Of a stretch of DNA of 64,000 nt, positions 18,061-29,300 are shown piece by piece. The notes beneath the pieces were generated by a model. The model was not told where the DNA came from. It made no database searches and worked only from the letters and a program-made list of their open reading frames with translations. Position numbers and translations under genes: made by a program. This DNA comes from Epinephelus fuscoguttatus (Eukaryota; Chordata; Actinopteri; Perciformes; Serranidae). The number at the start of each line of letters is the position of its first letter. Position 1 is the stretch's first letter. The DNA lies in NCBI RefSeq assembly GCF_011397635.1, contig NC_064759.1, positions 12,296,428-12,360,427 on the forward strand, given 5' to 3'.

Positions 18061-18689
18061 ATAACAACAAGGTTTCAGTTGATTTTCACTGTACAACTGT
18101 ACCAGAAAATATCGTGGAAAATATCCCGGTGTTATAAAATTTACATTATTGCAGGGAGACTGACCCTTAAGAAGTGTAAACAGAGGGGTTGTTGTTGGTT
18201 GAACAAACATTTTATTGCTATAATTGAAACTTAAAACCATTTTGTTAATACAGGTATGTGTAAAAAGTCTTCACCTCAGAAAATAACTTAAATAAAGGGG
18301 AGCTTCAACATCCAGTTGCATTTGTTACCCAATATCGTAGATAAGCAAATACACACGGTGTCATAACCGTCAACTTTTATTTCAGGTATTTCTTGAAACC
18401 GGTATATCTGTAACCCTGGCTGAGGGCACAAATAATGATAACAATCAATAACATGAAGAATTAGTTATATTTTAGCACTTAAATAATATTGTGGCATTGT
18501 TTTGGCCGTGATTGATGATTCCGTGCAATATTTTAATCAGTTTAATGAGTATTTGTCTAAACAGGTAAAAAACACAAGTCATGACAGGCTGAAAAGTTCG
18601 TTAAAACCGTCAACTGTTTTATAACTGCGTCAACATTACGGCTGTCAGCAACGGACCGGACAAACACGAGTCACATTAAGTTACTTTAC

Positions 18690-18795
18690 CTGATATTTAA
18701 TACAGCAAAGGTTCTTTTCTTTTCATAAACCCGTGCTCCGTTCACATCAACAGTCCAACAACACGGATGGAACACAGGGCGCCGCCATTTTGTTT
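18690..18795 (-). other. RPP38: RPP38 first exon (5' UTR) and promoter edge
   Basis: On the minus strand a clear splice donor, ATATCAG followed by GTAAAGTAAC, lies at 18690/18689. It pairs well with the acceptor just upstream of the RPP38 start codon. The exon would run leftward from about 18790 and carry only UTR. The exact transcription start is inferred from the YY1-like motif near 18780-18791. Confidence 0.6.
18780..18792 (-). promoter_or_regulatory. RPP38: YY1-type site at the RPP38 promoter
   Basis: The minus strand reads AAAATGGCGGCG, a strong match to the YY1 core AANATGGCGGC. This motif often sits just at or downstream of the start site of housekeeping and RNA-processing genes. Its position at the end of the predicted first exon fits this. 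Confidence 0.55.
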
Positions 18796-18799
18796 GAAT

Positions 18800-19110
18800 T
18801 GAAAAACTTTATTTAAAAAAAAAAAAAAAAAGGCCAACAGCGCCGACCAGCGTTCAAAGGCCGGAGTGAGATTCGAGTCGTGTTAAAAGCAAAAGCCATT
18901 TATTAAACCCAATTGTTATAGAAAAAAATAAATAAATATTATTAATAATAATAATAATAAACGAATTAAATAGAAGATATATAATAATGAATAAAAATAA
19001 ATAATAAAATAAGTTATACTAAAAAAATAAAATAAATTAATTACATAAGTAAATGAATAAATGACTCAATAACACAAGTAATCATAAATGAAAAAATACA
19101 TACATACATC
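18800..19110. repeat. AT-rich low-complexity tract with (TAA)n
   Basis: After a poly(A) run (18815-18832), the sequence includes TAATAATAATAATAATAA near 18944-18961 and many AATAAA words. It lies in the divergent promoter interval between RPP38 and ACBD7. Confidence 0.7.
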
Positions 19111-19509
19111 AATAAATTAAAATTGACGAGTTACTTTGATCCAAACATGACCCTTGAAAATATGTCTCCTGTATTTATACATTATTTATATATTGGTAAA
19201 TAACCATGAGCGAGTCCCGGGTTCATGGGCTAATTTTTCTTGCACATCCAAAATATTTGAAGGAAAATGTAGTAAGATAAAAGCAATCTATTCACTATAG
19301 ACATTATATTATTTATTTATTTATTTATTTTTATGCTTTCATGGTAAGAAGCATTTAACTTTCATGTTTGGTTAATGTTTTGCTTGTTCTAACTATACTG
19401 TTGGGTTTTATAACAAAGATTTTATTGTTAGCCTGTAAAAAAAAAAAAAACTAGGTCAGATAAATGTAGTTTCACTGTAATATAATGGGGAAAATAGTAT
19501 CATTAAACA

Positions 19510-19510
<1 letters not shown>

Positions 19511-19560
<50 letters not shown>
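19511..19560 (+). repeat. (TG)25 microsatellite upstream of ACBD7
   Basis: An uninterrupted TG dinucleotide run of about 50 bp ends roughly 150 bp before the ACBD7 start codon. Long TG/CA runs can adopt left-handed DNA and vary in length between individuals. Confidence 0.9.
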
Positions 19561-19562
<2 letters not shown>

Positions 19563-19713
19563 AATGAGGTGACACGCAGCCAATCAGCTCCCTCCTCTGC
19601 TGCAGTACCTCTCTCTGTGCCCGATTATATTGCATAGATCAGCTGTAATCACAGCTGCGCAGAGCCGACAGGAGAAACACATTCGTCCAAACTACGGGGC
19701 TACATCTGCAGAA

Positions 19714-22415
19714 ATGTCTTCTCAGGTAAAATGTCTGCTGCTTTAGTCTCTGTTTGATTCAGCTGTGTGTCGACGGGAGACGCACTATCGCTATGAAATG
19801 AATAACGGTCGCAGCGGCGGGGCGTCCAGGCCATTCACTGTATGTGTGTCATCCATCTTTGACAGTGTGGGATGAGTGAATGAGAGAAAAGAGAGTCTGA
19901 ATATATATATGTTTATATCTTTTGGCTCTGTGGTTCTTCTGATAATGCAGCTACGGTTAACGTTATGAAAGCAGATTGCCAAAAAAAATAAAATGATATT
20001 ATTATGATAAGGAATAACAAGCAGGATCTGGCTCTGAATTATTTGAGCAGATGAAAAATATTTGATTAACTGATGCTTTTAAACTATAGGCCTGCTTAAG
20101 GTTTACGATTAATCTTTGTATGACTCAAAATTATTTCACAAACATCTAAATCTTGAGAGTTTCGGGATTTTAAGGGTTCCCATGCTCTATAATTATCTGT
20201 TCTGCAATGCCCTAGATCCTTTGTAAAGTAGATTATTCAAGTAGGCACAGAAGCACTAGAGTCTTGAATAAAAGCCCATTGTTTGTCTCCAACTTGTGCA
20301 ACAATAGGTCTCCAGGGCTCTGCACCATGACTGGAATACTACGCTCAGATTACTTATTCTGCGTTGTTTGTAACTGATTAATATGCACTTTCTCATATTC
20401 TGAGATTACTCTATGCTCCTGCTGCACCACATGACTTTGATTCATCCGTCAGAGAGCAGAATAACCAGCCTGTGCAAATATAATAGCTTGAATAATTTAT
20501 CAGACATACAAATCAATACAAACTTCAGCTTTCTGCACTTTCCATCTATCTATAACTGCACTATGGCTTTGCAGATTACTTTGTAATAATGTACTATGTT
20601 TAATTTTTTGGCAGTTGATGAGGTGGGTGTATGGGTGGGTTACCGAGGAGAAATTGGATATACTCTCCCCTAAATATTCCTATGGCCTTTTGGCTGATTG
20701 GTGGGCATAAAAAGAGAAAGGTATACCCTGTGTTCTTGCATACCCATGTAAAAGCTTTAATAACACTATGACCTTGATGTAATTATTTACAGTCATCTAA
20801 TTATTCATGTTATAAATGTACTCATTCATTGTCAAATTCGCACCTATGTGTATGAAAAACAAACAAGAAAACACTTACCAGCACATAAACTACAGTTTCA
20901 TTGAGCATGAAAACAATAAACATAAATTACATTAGCTGTAAGGCTGGCACTTCCAGGGTTATTAGTTTAGGTTTAAGTTTAGGTTTTAGGTTTTTGCCAT
21001 GGCATCATTTCAGTATCGGTATTGAGATTACAGGTAGGTATAGCATCGAAATCACAGTTTAGCATACACCTTCACTACGCCACTGTATTGTTGATTAGTA
21101 CTGTATATTTCTTTGCTTTTTATCTTTCGCTGTAAAGGGAGAGTTCAGTCGTCATGCCCCCAGTTTGGAGAAGCAGGCTGAAGTACCAACACAGAAGCTA
21201 GGCAATGTACTGCTGTGGACAAAAACGTATTCTAGCCACCTAAAAAATATCAGTATCAGTTTAAGTGTACGCTATATTGAGAGTATTTTCACTGCTACAC
21301 CTTAATGTCAGACACCGATTTTCAATGGGAAAATGAAGTTATATGGCTCTCTTCAAAGCCAGACTCAATTGAGAAAAAACACAATTTAACACTGATGAAT
21401 AAAGGAGCTGCTGGTCTACCTCTGCCACCTCTGGTATTTTTGTTTGTGTTATTAAGTGGCTTCGGCATTTAAAAGGGTTAGTTTAGATTCACCAAAGTCA
21501 CACACTAACACAAACTAACTAACTGATCGAGACAGCAGTAGACCAGCAGCTCCCACGTTCAGTGAGCCAAAATTACTGTTTTTCTCAATGGAGTCTGGTG
21601 ACTTAGATGACAAGTGCGTGGATGGGGATTTGAAGCCTTTAATGGCTTTCCTGTTTGAACAGGATGTCTGATGAAAAGATAAAGAGGGGGGAATACTCTT
21701 AATATAGCATAAATCTAAACTAATATTTATTTTGTTTTTAGGAGGGACTTCTTTTAGGTGGCTAAAATACATTTTGTTGCCTGCCCCCATCCACAGCAGT
21801 ACTTTGCTTAGCTTCTGTGTTGGTACTTCAGCCTGCTTCTCTAAACTGGGGTTGTGCTGACTGACATCTACTGTATGTGATTTACTGTTTATTGATAAGT
21901 TCCTCATACGTCCTCTACCTACCTACCTACCTACCTGTCTGTCTGTCTGTCCATCTGACTTTTTCGGACCATTCATTATCTGCAGGCAGAGTTTGAGAAG
22001 ATGGCAGCGGACGTGAAGAACGTGAAGACGAGGCCTACGGACCAGGAGCTGCTGGACCTGTACGGCCTGTACAAGCAGTCAGTCGTTGGAGAGATTAACA
22101 CCGGTATGACTTGCTACAAAAAAACACAATCACTCCATGTTACGTGTTCCCTGAATTCTGAATATGTCCTCCTCTCTGTGTGCGCTCACGACTGTAGAAA
22201 GACCAGGAATAACAGATTTAAAAGGAAAAGCCAAGTGGGACGCCTGGAACTCCAGGAAAGGTAACAAGTTAAAAACACTCGTAGTTGTAAAAGTTGCTGG
22301 GAAAAAAAAAATGTTTTTAATTCAAATTTCCTCTCTTTAAGGAATGTCCAAGGAAGATGCCATGTCAGCCTACATCACACTCGCAAAGGAAATCATCAGC
22401 AAGTACGGCATGTAA
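19714..22415 (+). CDS. ACBD7: acyl-CoA-binding domain-containing protein 7
   Basis: This is a small cytosolic protein that binds long-chain acyl-CoA. Four exons are read: 19714-19725, 21986-22103, 22198-22260 and 22342-22415. They join in frame to 88 residues, which is the length of human ACBD7. The first exon encodes only MSSQ. Family motifs are visible: [11 protein letters not shown] (acyl-CoA contact Tyr and Lys), [14 protein letters not shown] and [14 protein letters not shown]. The paralogue DBI is the main alternative by sequence. ACBD7 is favoured by the adjacent, head-to-head RPP38 and nearby NMT2. Intron 1 is 2.26 kb and holds a large inverted repeat. Confidence 0.92.
21165..21850. 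repeat. large inverted repeat (foldback element) in ACBD7 intron 1
   Basis: The left arm begins CAGTTTGGAGAAGCAGGCTG near 21161 and includes GAAGTACCAACACAGAAGCT and GAGCTGCTGGTCTACC. The right arm contains the inverse words GGTCTACTGCTG-like (read as CAGCAGTAGACCAGCAGCTC at 21534) and GCTTCTGTGTTGGTACTTCA, then CAGCCTGCTTCTCTAAACTG near 21850. Arms are about 250-330 bp, imperfect, around a spacer of roughly 100 bp. The intron transcript could fold into a long hairpin. Related copies are at 4226-4510 and 46970-47420. Confidence 0.7.
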
Positions 22416-22809
22416 AGCTTGCAACGCACTAAAGTGGCAGAATTAATGCAAAAAATGACAGTTTCTGAACTAAATCACTGAAACAATGCTGCTGTCTCTA
22501 TAACAAGTAGCCTTCTGCTGTCAGAGGCCATAATGATGCAGGATAAAGTGTCACTTAAAATTTGCTGTGACTTCTTTTCATGGACAGTCTTTTATTTTTT
22601 TTTATACATAGATTATTCCCATTAACTTATACAACTGAACAACTCCTATGCATCCTTTAAGGTTAGAAGTATAAAACCTGCTGACTGCAATTAATTATGT
22701 AGTTTATTCTTGTAATCCACACGGGCACAGCAACTTACTGTATACACTAGCACTTTGATATGTAGCTTGATAATGCAAAACAGGACAAATTAATGCTGTC
22801 AAATGTGAA

Positions 22810-22815
22810 AATAAA
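22810..22815 (+). terminator. ACBD7: ACBD7 poly(A) signal AATAAA
   Basis: AATAAA lies 395 bp after the stop codon and is followed by a GT-rich stretch (GTTTGTGTTTGTTG at 22831-22844). That is the usual layout of a cleavage site. A hAT MITE begins directly after it. Confidence 0.75.
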
Positions 22816-22854
22816 ACCTCTTTGTGCACTGTTTGTGTTTGTTGTTATTTAGCA

Positions 22855-23170
22855 CAGTAGTTCCCAACTGGTCCAGCCACAGGGTCCAGACTTCTCCTCA
22901 GTAATTACTTCAAGGTCCACACAGTTAAATATATTTAGTATCATACATGTGTTTGGTCATGTTGTCCTAGTTTGCTGTCTCTGTTAGTAGCTGTCTGTTA
23001 GTCACTCACTCTACATCAGGAAATGACACTTCAAAATAAAAGCTATGTGCCAAAAACTCACTGTACTTCAAAATAAAGTGTGTTTCATGCAAACTTGACA
23101 TATTTGTGAGTCACTTGTGGTCCATTCAGAATGGGCCCACGACCCACTTTTGGTCCACGACCCACCAGTT
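22855..23170 (+). mobile_element. hAT-type MITE, family CAGTGGTTCCCAACTGG, copy 3
   Basis: It starts CAGTAGTTCCCAACTGG at 22855 and carries the same internal words as copy 1 (TCACTCACTCTACATCAGGA). The right terminus is eroded and stops near GACCCACCAGTTG. It begins about 40 bp past the ACBD7 poly(A) signal. Confidence 0.65.
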
Positions 23171-23171
23171 G

Positions 23172-23460
23172 TATGAAAGGGAGAAATAATAATAGCAAGT
23201 TAAACCAGTTTTGATGCACACATGGGCACATGAGTATTGCTTTAAGACAGATTTTTGGCATCCATCATGTAGGATTTGTCATGATTGGGTGGAGTCCAAA
23301 CAGAACAGATCAGCTAGATCTAAATACACAGAAGTACGCAGCTAGGGATGTCCACATACTTTTGGCTGTAAAGTGTATTTGCAAGAACTGTTTGGCTTGT
23401 TGAGAAATGTTTACAGTGTGTTTGACTGGTGGATCTGTTTGTCTGCTGTAATTATTTTCA
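23172..23460 (+). repeat. local direct repeat, copy A (Tc1-like remnant)
   Basis: This segment is closely repeated at about 25605-25890. Long shared runs include TTTTGATGCACACATGGGCA and GGCTTGTTGAGAAATGTTTA. Inside is CCACATACTTTTGGCTGTA, which resembles the terminal repeat of a fish Tc1-like element. Copy A lies between ACBD7 and CROT exon 1. Confidence 0.7.
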
Positions 23461-24265
23461 ATATCATAAGGGACTGTTTGTCATTTATGAGAGGAGAAAG
23501 GGTGGTGCAGAAAAAGGGGAGGCATGTAAAAAAAAAAAGTAAGCACTGTGGAGGACTTTTGTTTTTTAATTTGGCTTAGGAGAGGGGCACACAACTTTAA
23601 ATGGCTGTATTTTGTATTTATCTTAAAGCCGATTTTAAAGAAAACATGCTTTACAAACCCAAAATTGCCAAAATTAGACTATTTATCATGGCCAGAAATT
23701 GTGAAAGCAGAAATTATTGTTAGGGTTGGGGTTTGTAAATTTCCCACGGCCTTTGATGAGCACATTATGTGGCACAAACACTTCCATCAGACAAAACCAA
23801 ATACTGATATTTCATGATCCATCTCATTTAATAAACTCTTTGCACGACAAAAGTGAAAAACCAAAGCTTTTCTCAACTCTGTCTTCATTTGTCCTCATCT
23901 TTTAACTCAAAAACATCACAGGATAAGCTTTTACAATCAAGTAACTACTTTATGGTGGAGGGAGGGGCATGCATTTCCAGGCAGTCACTCAGGGAGGCTC
24001 AAGGGAAAAATATCTGTAGCCTCAGGGAAGGTCAAACTAACATAAGATAAAATAAAACACTCTCCAGCCACCCTTCCTCTGAAAGAACAGTCCCTAATAT
24101 TTAGAAATGTTAGTGTCCTTGTCTCTATATGGGTCATGTGCTTGTCAATCAATTCACCTCTCACCTCTCTGCAGTATACAGACCATGGATTCATACTGAT
24201 AAAGGTACAAACCCACACTGCCTTTTTATTCCACTGATAAAATGTAGGTCAAGTGCCATTGCATA

Positions 24266-24300
24266 TGCGCATGCGCGGTGTGGTGTTCCGGGTTGGCATA
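24266..24300 (+). promoter_or_regulatory. CROT: CROT promoter with NRF1 and ETS motifs
   Basis: TGCGCATGCGCG at 24266-24277 is a match to the NRF1 consensus. TTCCGGG at about 24286-24292 is an inverted ETS core. Both lie immediately upstream of a predicted 5' UTR exon. NRF1 and ETS sites are typical of TATA-less, CpG-type promoters of metabolic genes. Binding itself is inferred. Confidence 0.6.
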
Positions 24301-24430
24301 GTGGTACAGTTCAGTGGGGTAAAGGTAACCGCTGCTGCTGCTGAGGATACAAACACACCGACCGGGCTCATTAAATGTATTTCTGCAGTGTGTGGATGCA
24401 GTCAGCTAAAGTCAACGCAGCCTGAAGACG
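24295..24430 (+). other. CROT: CROT exon 1 (5' UTR, inferred start)
   Basis: A good splice donor, AAGACG then GTGAGC, follows position 24430. It would join to the acceptor at 26340-26341 in front of the CROT start codon. The left border is not visible and is placed just after the NRF1/ETS motifs. Confidence 0.5.
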
Positions 24431-25101
24431 GTGAGCTACCAAACCCACTTTGTTTTAAAGCTAGACATTTTGTTGTTTTTAAATCAAGTTTGTCCTCGGG
24501 ACATGTCAAACATCGCTGTTTACTTCGCTTTAACTTAACTAATTGCCGCGGGCGAGACTAGCTAACGCGCTGTTGTGCTAACGTTAGCTAGCTAATTGGA
24601 CATCGTTTAACAGGTTAGTAACACCGCTGGCAGCAGTTTAAAGCTACTTTATATCCCACAGTAAAACTGGAGGATATTACAACCATTAGAAAATCCTTTT
24701 GAGTAGCAGTTACTGCCAAACAGACTGGTCACAGGTCTGCTGTGTACACCTGCCCAGGGAACATGTATGATATCAGCCTACAGACTGGGTCAAAGCAGTA
24801 ATTATAATATATAGTAGAGGGGACACCCCCAATATTCAAATATGCCAAATACTATTGATAAAAAATGTCTAAATTAGAAAAAAAAAAATGCTGATATGTG
24901 ATAGCCAACCACACACTGCTGTCCAAAATAATCATTGTGATCAATCAATACAATCAAAATCATGAATTAACTCAACAAATTGCCATCATTATTTGCATTA
25001 TGTTTATGATATGTTCTGCATGTGTTTGGTCTAAGTGGTGTAGCCAACCCTGGCAAAACAGGGCTCGCAGACATATTCAACTAATGTCAATATGTTTAGT
25101 G

Positions 25102-25366
25102 CAGTGGTTTTCCAACTGGTTCAAGTTCCACATATTGTAGTTTAATGTACTCGCAGTCTTGGGTTTGCTCATGATGTTGAACTAGTTCGCTGTCTCTGTC
25201 AGGTAGCTGTGTCATTCGCTTTCTCTACAGCAGGAAACAGCACTTTTAAAAAAAGCTCTGTGCCACTGTACTTCAAAACAAAATGTGTTGTTTACAAACA
25301 TGCGGTCCATTCAGGATGGACTTGTGACCCACTTTTCGTCTGCGACCCACTAGCAGGGGACCACTG
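25102..25366 (+). mobile_element. hAT-type MITE, family CAGTGGTTCCCAACTGG, copy 4
   Basis: It starts CAGTGGTTTTCCAACTGG and ends GGGGACCACTG, with the family internal words. The flanks GTTTAGTG and ATTTAGCA again follow the loose nTTTAnnn target pattern seen for the other copies. Confidence 0.65.
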
Positions 25367-25604
25367 ATTTAGCATACCCAACACAAACGACACCATCCAC
25401 AATGACCATACAGTTGAATGCCTCTCTAAAACAGTTTAAACAAAAACCAAACATTATACAGCCTTAATGATGGTACAGTATGTTGCAGAAGTGATGTATC
25501 AGACTGTATTAGTTTTAATTAGGAATACCTCAAACTGGCAACAGATTAATTTTTTGCTCCCAGTACTTACATTGTAAGGACATCAGAAAGTGATTCCTAT
25601 TGGC

Positions 25605-25890
25605 CTGTATGAAGAGGAAGAATAATTATAGCAAGTCCAACCTGTTTTGATGCACACATGGGCACATGAGTATTGCTTTAAGACAGATTTTTGGCATCCA
25701 TCATTTAGGATTCCTTATGATTAGGTGGAGTCCAAATGAAAAATAACAGCCAGATCTAAATAAACAGAAGTACGCAGCCAGGGGTGTACACACGCTTTTG
25801 GCTTTGTAGTTTATCTGCAAGAACTGTTTGGCTTGTTGAGAAATGTTTACAGTGTCTTTGACCTGATCTGTTTGTCTGCTGTAGTTATTT
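25605..25890 (+). repeat. local direct repeat, copy B
   Basis: This is the partner of the segment at 23172-23460, about 2.43 kb away and in the same orientation. It is now inside CROT intron 1. Identity is high over roughly 270 bp with small indels. The copies flank CROT exon 1. Confidence 0.7.
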
Positions 25891-25916
25891 TAATTATTAT
25901 TATTTTATTATTATTA

Positions 25917-25987
25917 TCACTTGCAGTCCATTCAGGATGGACCTGTGACCCACTTTTGGACTGCGACCCACCAGCTGGGAACCACTG
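25917..25987 (+). mobile_element. hAT-type MITE, copy 5, right-end fragment
   Basis: Only the terminal part is present: TCCATTCAGGATGGAC through CCAGCTGGGAACCACTG. It follows copy B of the local direct repeat. Confidence 0.6.
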
Positions 25988-26234
25988 GTGTCAGTGTGTT
26001 ATACTTATCAGATAATGGACAAGGAGTCTGAGTACAGTGTTAATCATTTATGTTGCGCTGCATGTGTAACTTATGTAGACAGTACTAGCTTTTATTATAG
26101 GCTGGGCTGTATAGCTGTACTTGCTTATGATAAATAACTCAATACTATCCATCAATTTTGAGATTTTGGGCTATTATCATGTCTTTCAGACTAGTGGAAA
26201 AAAAACATACACACTTGGAAAGGGAATCATGAAG

Positions 26235-26310
26235 GAACGGGTATTCAGTTGGTTGCAGTCTGCAACCTCACCACTAGCTGCCACTAAATCCCACGCAGTG
26301 TTCCCTTAAG
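26235..26310 (-). mobile_element. MITE end abutting CROT exon 2
   Basis: The wording TTGCAGTCTGCAACCTCACC, then TGCCACTAAATCC and CGCAGTGTTCCCTTAAG, matches the terminus of the AGTGTGTAGGATTTAG family, as at 42000-42077. It ends about 33 bp before the CROT exon 2 acceptor. Confidence 0.5.
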
Positions 26311-26366
26311 ACATTTACATGTGTTTGTTTTGTGGTTTCAGTCTCAGTTCCGTCCAAGGAGAAGAA

Positions 26367-29300
26367 ATGGATAATAACTTGTCAGAGACTGTGCCAGAGC
26401 GGACCTTCCAGTACCAAAACAGCCTGCCATCCCTGCCTGTCCCATCACTAGAGACCAGCCTTTCAAAGTACCTGAATGCAGGTAGGACAGTAACGTTGAA
26501 CAACCTGCTGTGTCACATGTTACTCTGTTTCATTTCAGGTTTTGTTTTTTAAATATTCATCATGTGAACTTTAAATATTTACTTAAACAAATACTGTATA
26601 TATTTAAGAAAATTCACCATGGTCTTTCTGCTCACTGCTGCTACTGTCATTTGTCTTTAGGTAAATGTTTAGTGTTGTGAGAATTGTTATCATGTAATTT
26701 TGCCCTTCAGGTAAAAGCCCTTATCTTTGGTTTTAAACTGGTTTCTCTTGGATTTGGACAATATTTAAGACAGGACAAGAAGTATGTTCCCACTGATCTC
26801 AATCGCTTCCAAAAATTGGTGGATTAGGAGCAAATCTACTAAGTTTTGGAAAATAAATAGATGCGTTCACGTTTAAATTAAAATATGCCATCAACACTGA
26901 AATTAAAATTATGCGACGGGATTTAACAGTTTATCTCAGATCTTTGGATTTGTCTGTGTCAAAGGTGCAACAGTTCTTCTCACCAGAACAGCTTACATAG
27001 AGGTGCAATATGCCAAAGTCAGCAGCTCTTAAAAGGAAGAAGTGAAATTCAGGACATATGAGTTGTCTAGACATGGTTATCAACATGGAGGTGGCTGAGC
27101 CAGGTGAAATGGTGAAATTAACAGCGCTAAACAACGGCAACAGCACTGACGGAGCTAAAGGTGTTAACTGGGCGGAACCAAAGGGTGGGCGCTATACTTT
27201 CACGTCCAGATATCAGCAGTAACTGCAGTATGAGTGTAGTGCAAAGTGACATTGATAAGCCAGCCAACGGGATGCACACATGCACTAACATGCAGCTTGC
27301 AACAACAAACCATAGAGACGCTCAGATTACAACACAGAGAGGGAGCGTGACTTCATCGTCTGGGTTTCTGAGTGGGAGCCACAGACTGAAATCTCTCCAG
27401 CCCAACTGCGCGTACACTCTACCTCGCCCTACTCCTTCATTTTGATGAGGGGAAAGAGGAGAGAAGAGAGAAAAAACTAACAGAAGAAAAACTCTCCTAA
27501 CTTTAATCCGGGTGGAGTTTAACTGGTCAGTAGTAGTTTGTAGCTGTATTAATCCTCTGAATGTCATATATAGAACCTTTAACTCTGACTATTGTCACCA
27601 CATAGAGGTGTGTTAATAAGTGAATCAGTAGGATTGTATGACTATGTGTTGAATATTAACTGTATATGTAAGCTTTTTGTGCAAGCTGAATTAGTTTCTA
27701 TAGCAGAAGATGCTTAATGTTCACCACAACTGGCAGCTGGGGCTTTTAATTAACTAATATTTCTTTGCCATGTTTTCCATCAGTTCGTCCATTTGCATCT
27801 GACGAAGAGTTCAAGGCTACAGCGGATATTGTGAGGAAATTTCAAGATGGTGTTGGCAAAGAGCTTCACCAGAAGCTACTGCAGAGAGCCAGGACAAGGA
27901 GGAACTGGGTGTGTAATTGAGCTGTAAATGCCTTGTTTTTGGTGTTACATGTGCCCTATTCAGTCATGGATGTTTTACTTTATTACAGCTGGAAGAATGG
28001 TGGTTAGACACTGCTTATCTGGAGCCACGCATCCCCTCTCAGCTGAATGTGAACTTTGCCGGCCCTGGGGCGTACTTAGAGCACTGCTGGCCTGCTGAAG
28101 AGGGAACTCAACTGGAGAGGGCCAGTATCAGCACATGGCACACACTACAGTACTGGAACCTGATCCGCACGTAAGACATGTTCACACACATTTTTACAAG
28201 CTGTGTTTTGTGATGTTGCTTTCCTTTTTACATGAAGACAGGTATAACTGTAATTTTTGGTTTTTTTTTTAGGGAGAGGATTCATCCTCAGAAAGCTGGA
28301 AAAATACCGCTGGATATGGACCAGTTCAGAATGCTGTTCTGCACCTGCAAAGTACCTGGAGTAAAGAAGGACACCATTCGTAATTACTTCAAGACAGGTA
28401 CGATCAACTTGGCTCTTATCTCTAACCTTAATACACACCTGTATACAATTTACCACTCCTGATAAGCTGACATATCACCTTTGTGTATGTGCTTTTTGTG
28501 CTGCCCCACAGAGAGTGAGGGTCCGTGCCCTTCCCATTTGTTAGTGATGTGTCGTGGACGGATCTTCACATTTGACGCAGTCCATGATGGACAAATCCTC
28601 ACTCCTCCAGAACTTCTCAGGTAGTACACACACCACTCATGGGAACAAACTTGCAGTTGAGGCATTGGGGCCATAAACCAACTGCTGCTGACACTGTTAA
28701 CTAAACTTATAAAAAGATAGAAGAGTGTTATACAACCTACCACTGAGTCTGAAAAAATTGTGTTCCATAGGTAGCCCAAAGAGGGCGCTACACCTACAGT
28801 ATCTTTGGGAAGCAGACAAGCGGGGCCTATCCATTTTGGTAACATGGCTCCTAGCATTATTCCCTTGCTTCTTAGTTCCTCCTTGCCTCAATTCTTGGTG
28901 TCATAGATTCAACAAGGTGCTGGAAACATTCCTCAGAGATTTTGGTCCATATTGACACAATAGCATCACACAGTTGCTGCAGATTTGTCGGCTGCGCATT
29001 CATGATGAGAATCTCCCGTTCCATCACATCCCAAAGGTGCTATGTACTCTACTATATTGGAGTACGGTGCACTCATTGTCATGTTCAAGAAACCAGTTTG
29101 AGATGATTTGAGCTTTGTGACATTATCGCGTTATCCTGCTGGAAGTAGCCATCAGAAGATGGGTACACTGTGGTCATAAAGGGATGGACATGGTCAGCAA
29201 CAATACTCAGGTAGGCTGTGGTGTTTAAACCATGCTCAGTTGGTACTAAGTAGGGTTGGGTCGGTATGAGGAAAAAAAAAGGGTCCGGTTTTTGTAAAAA

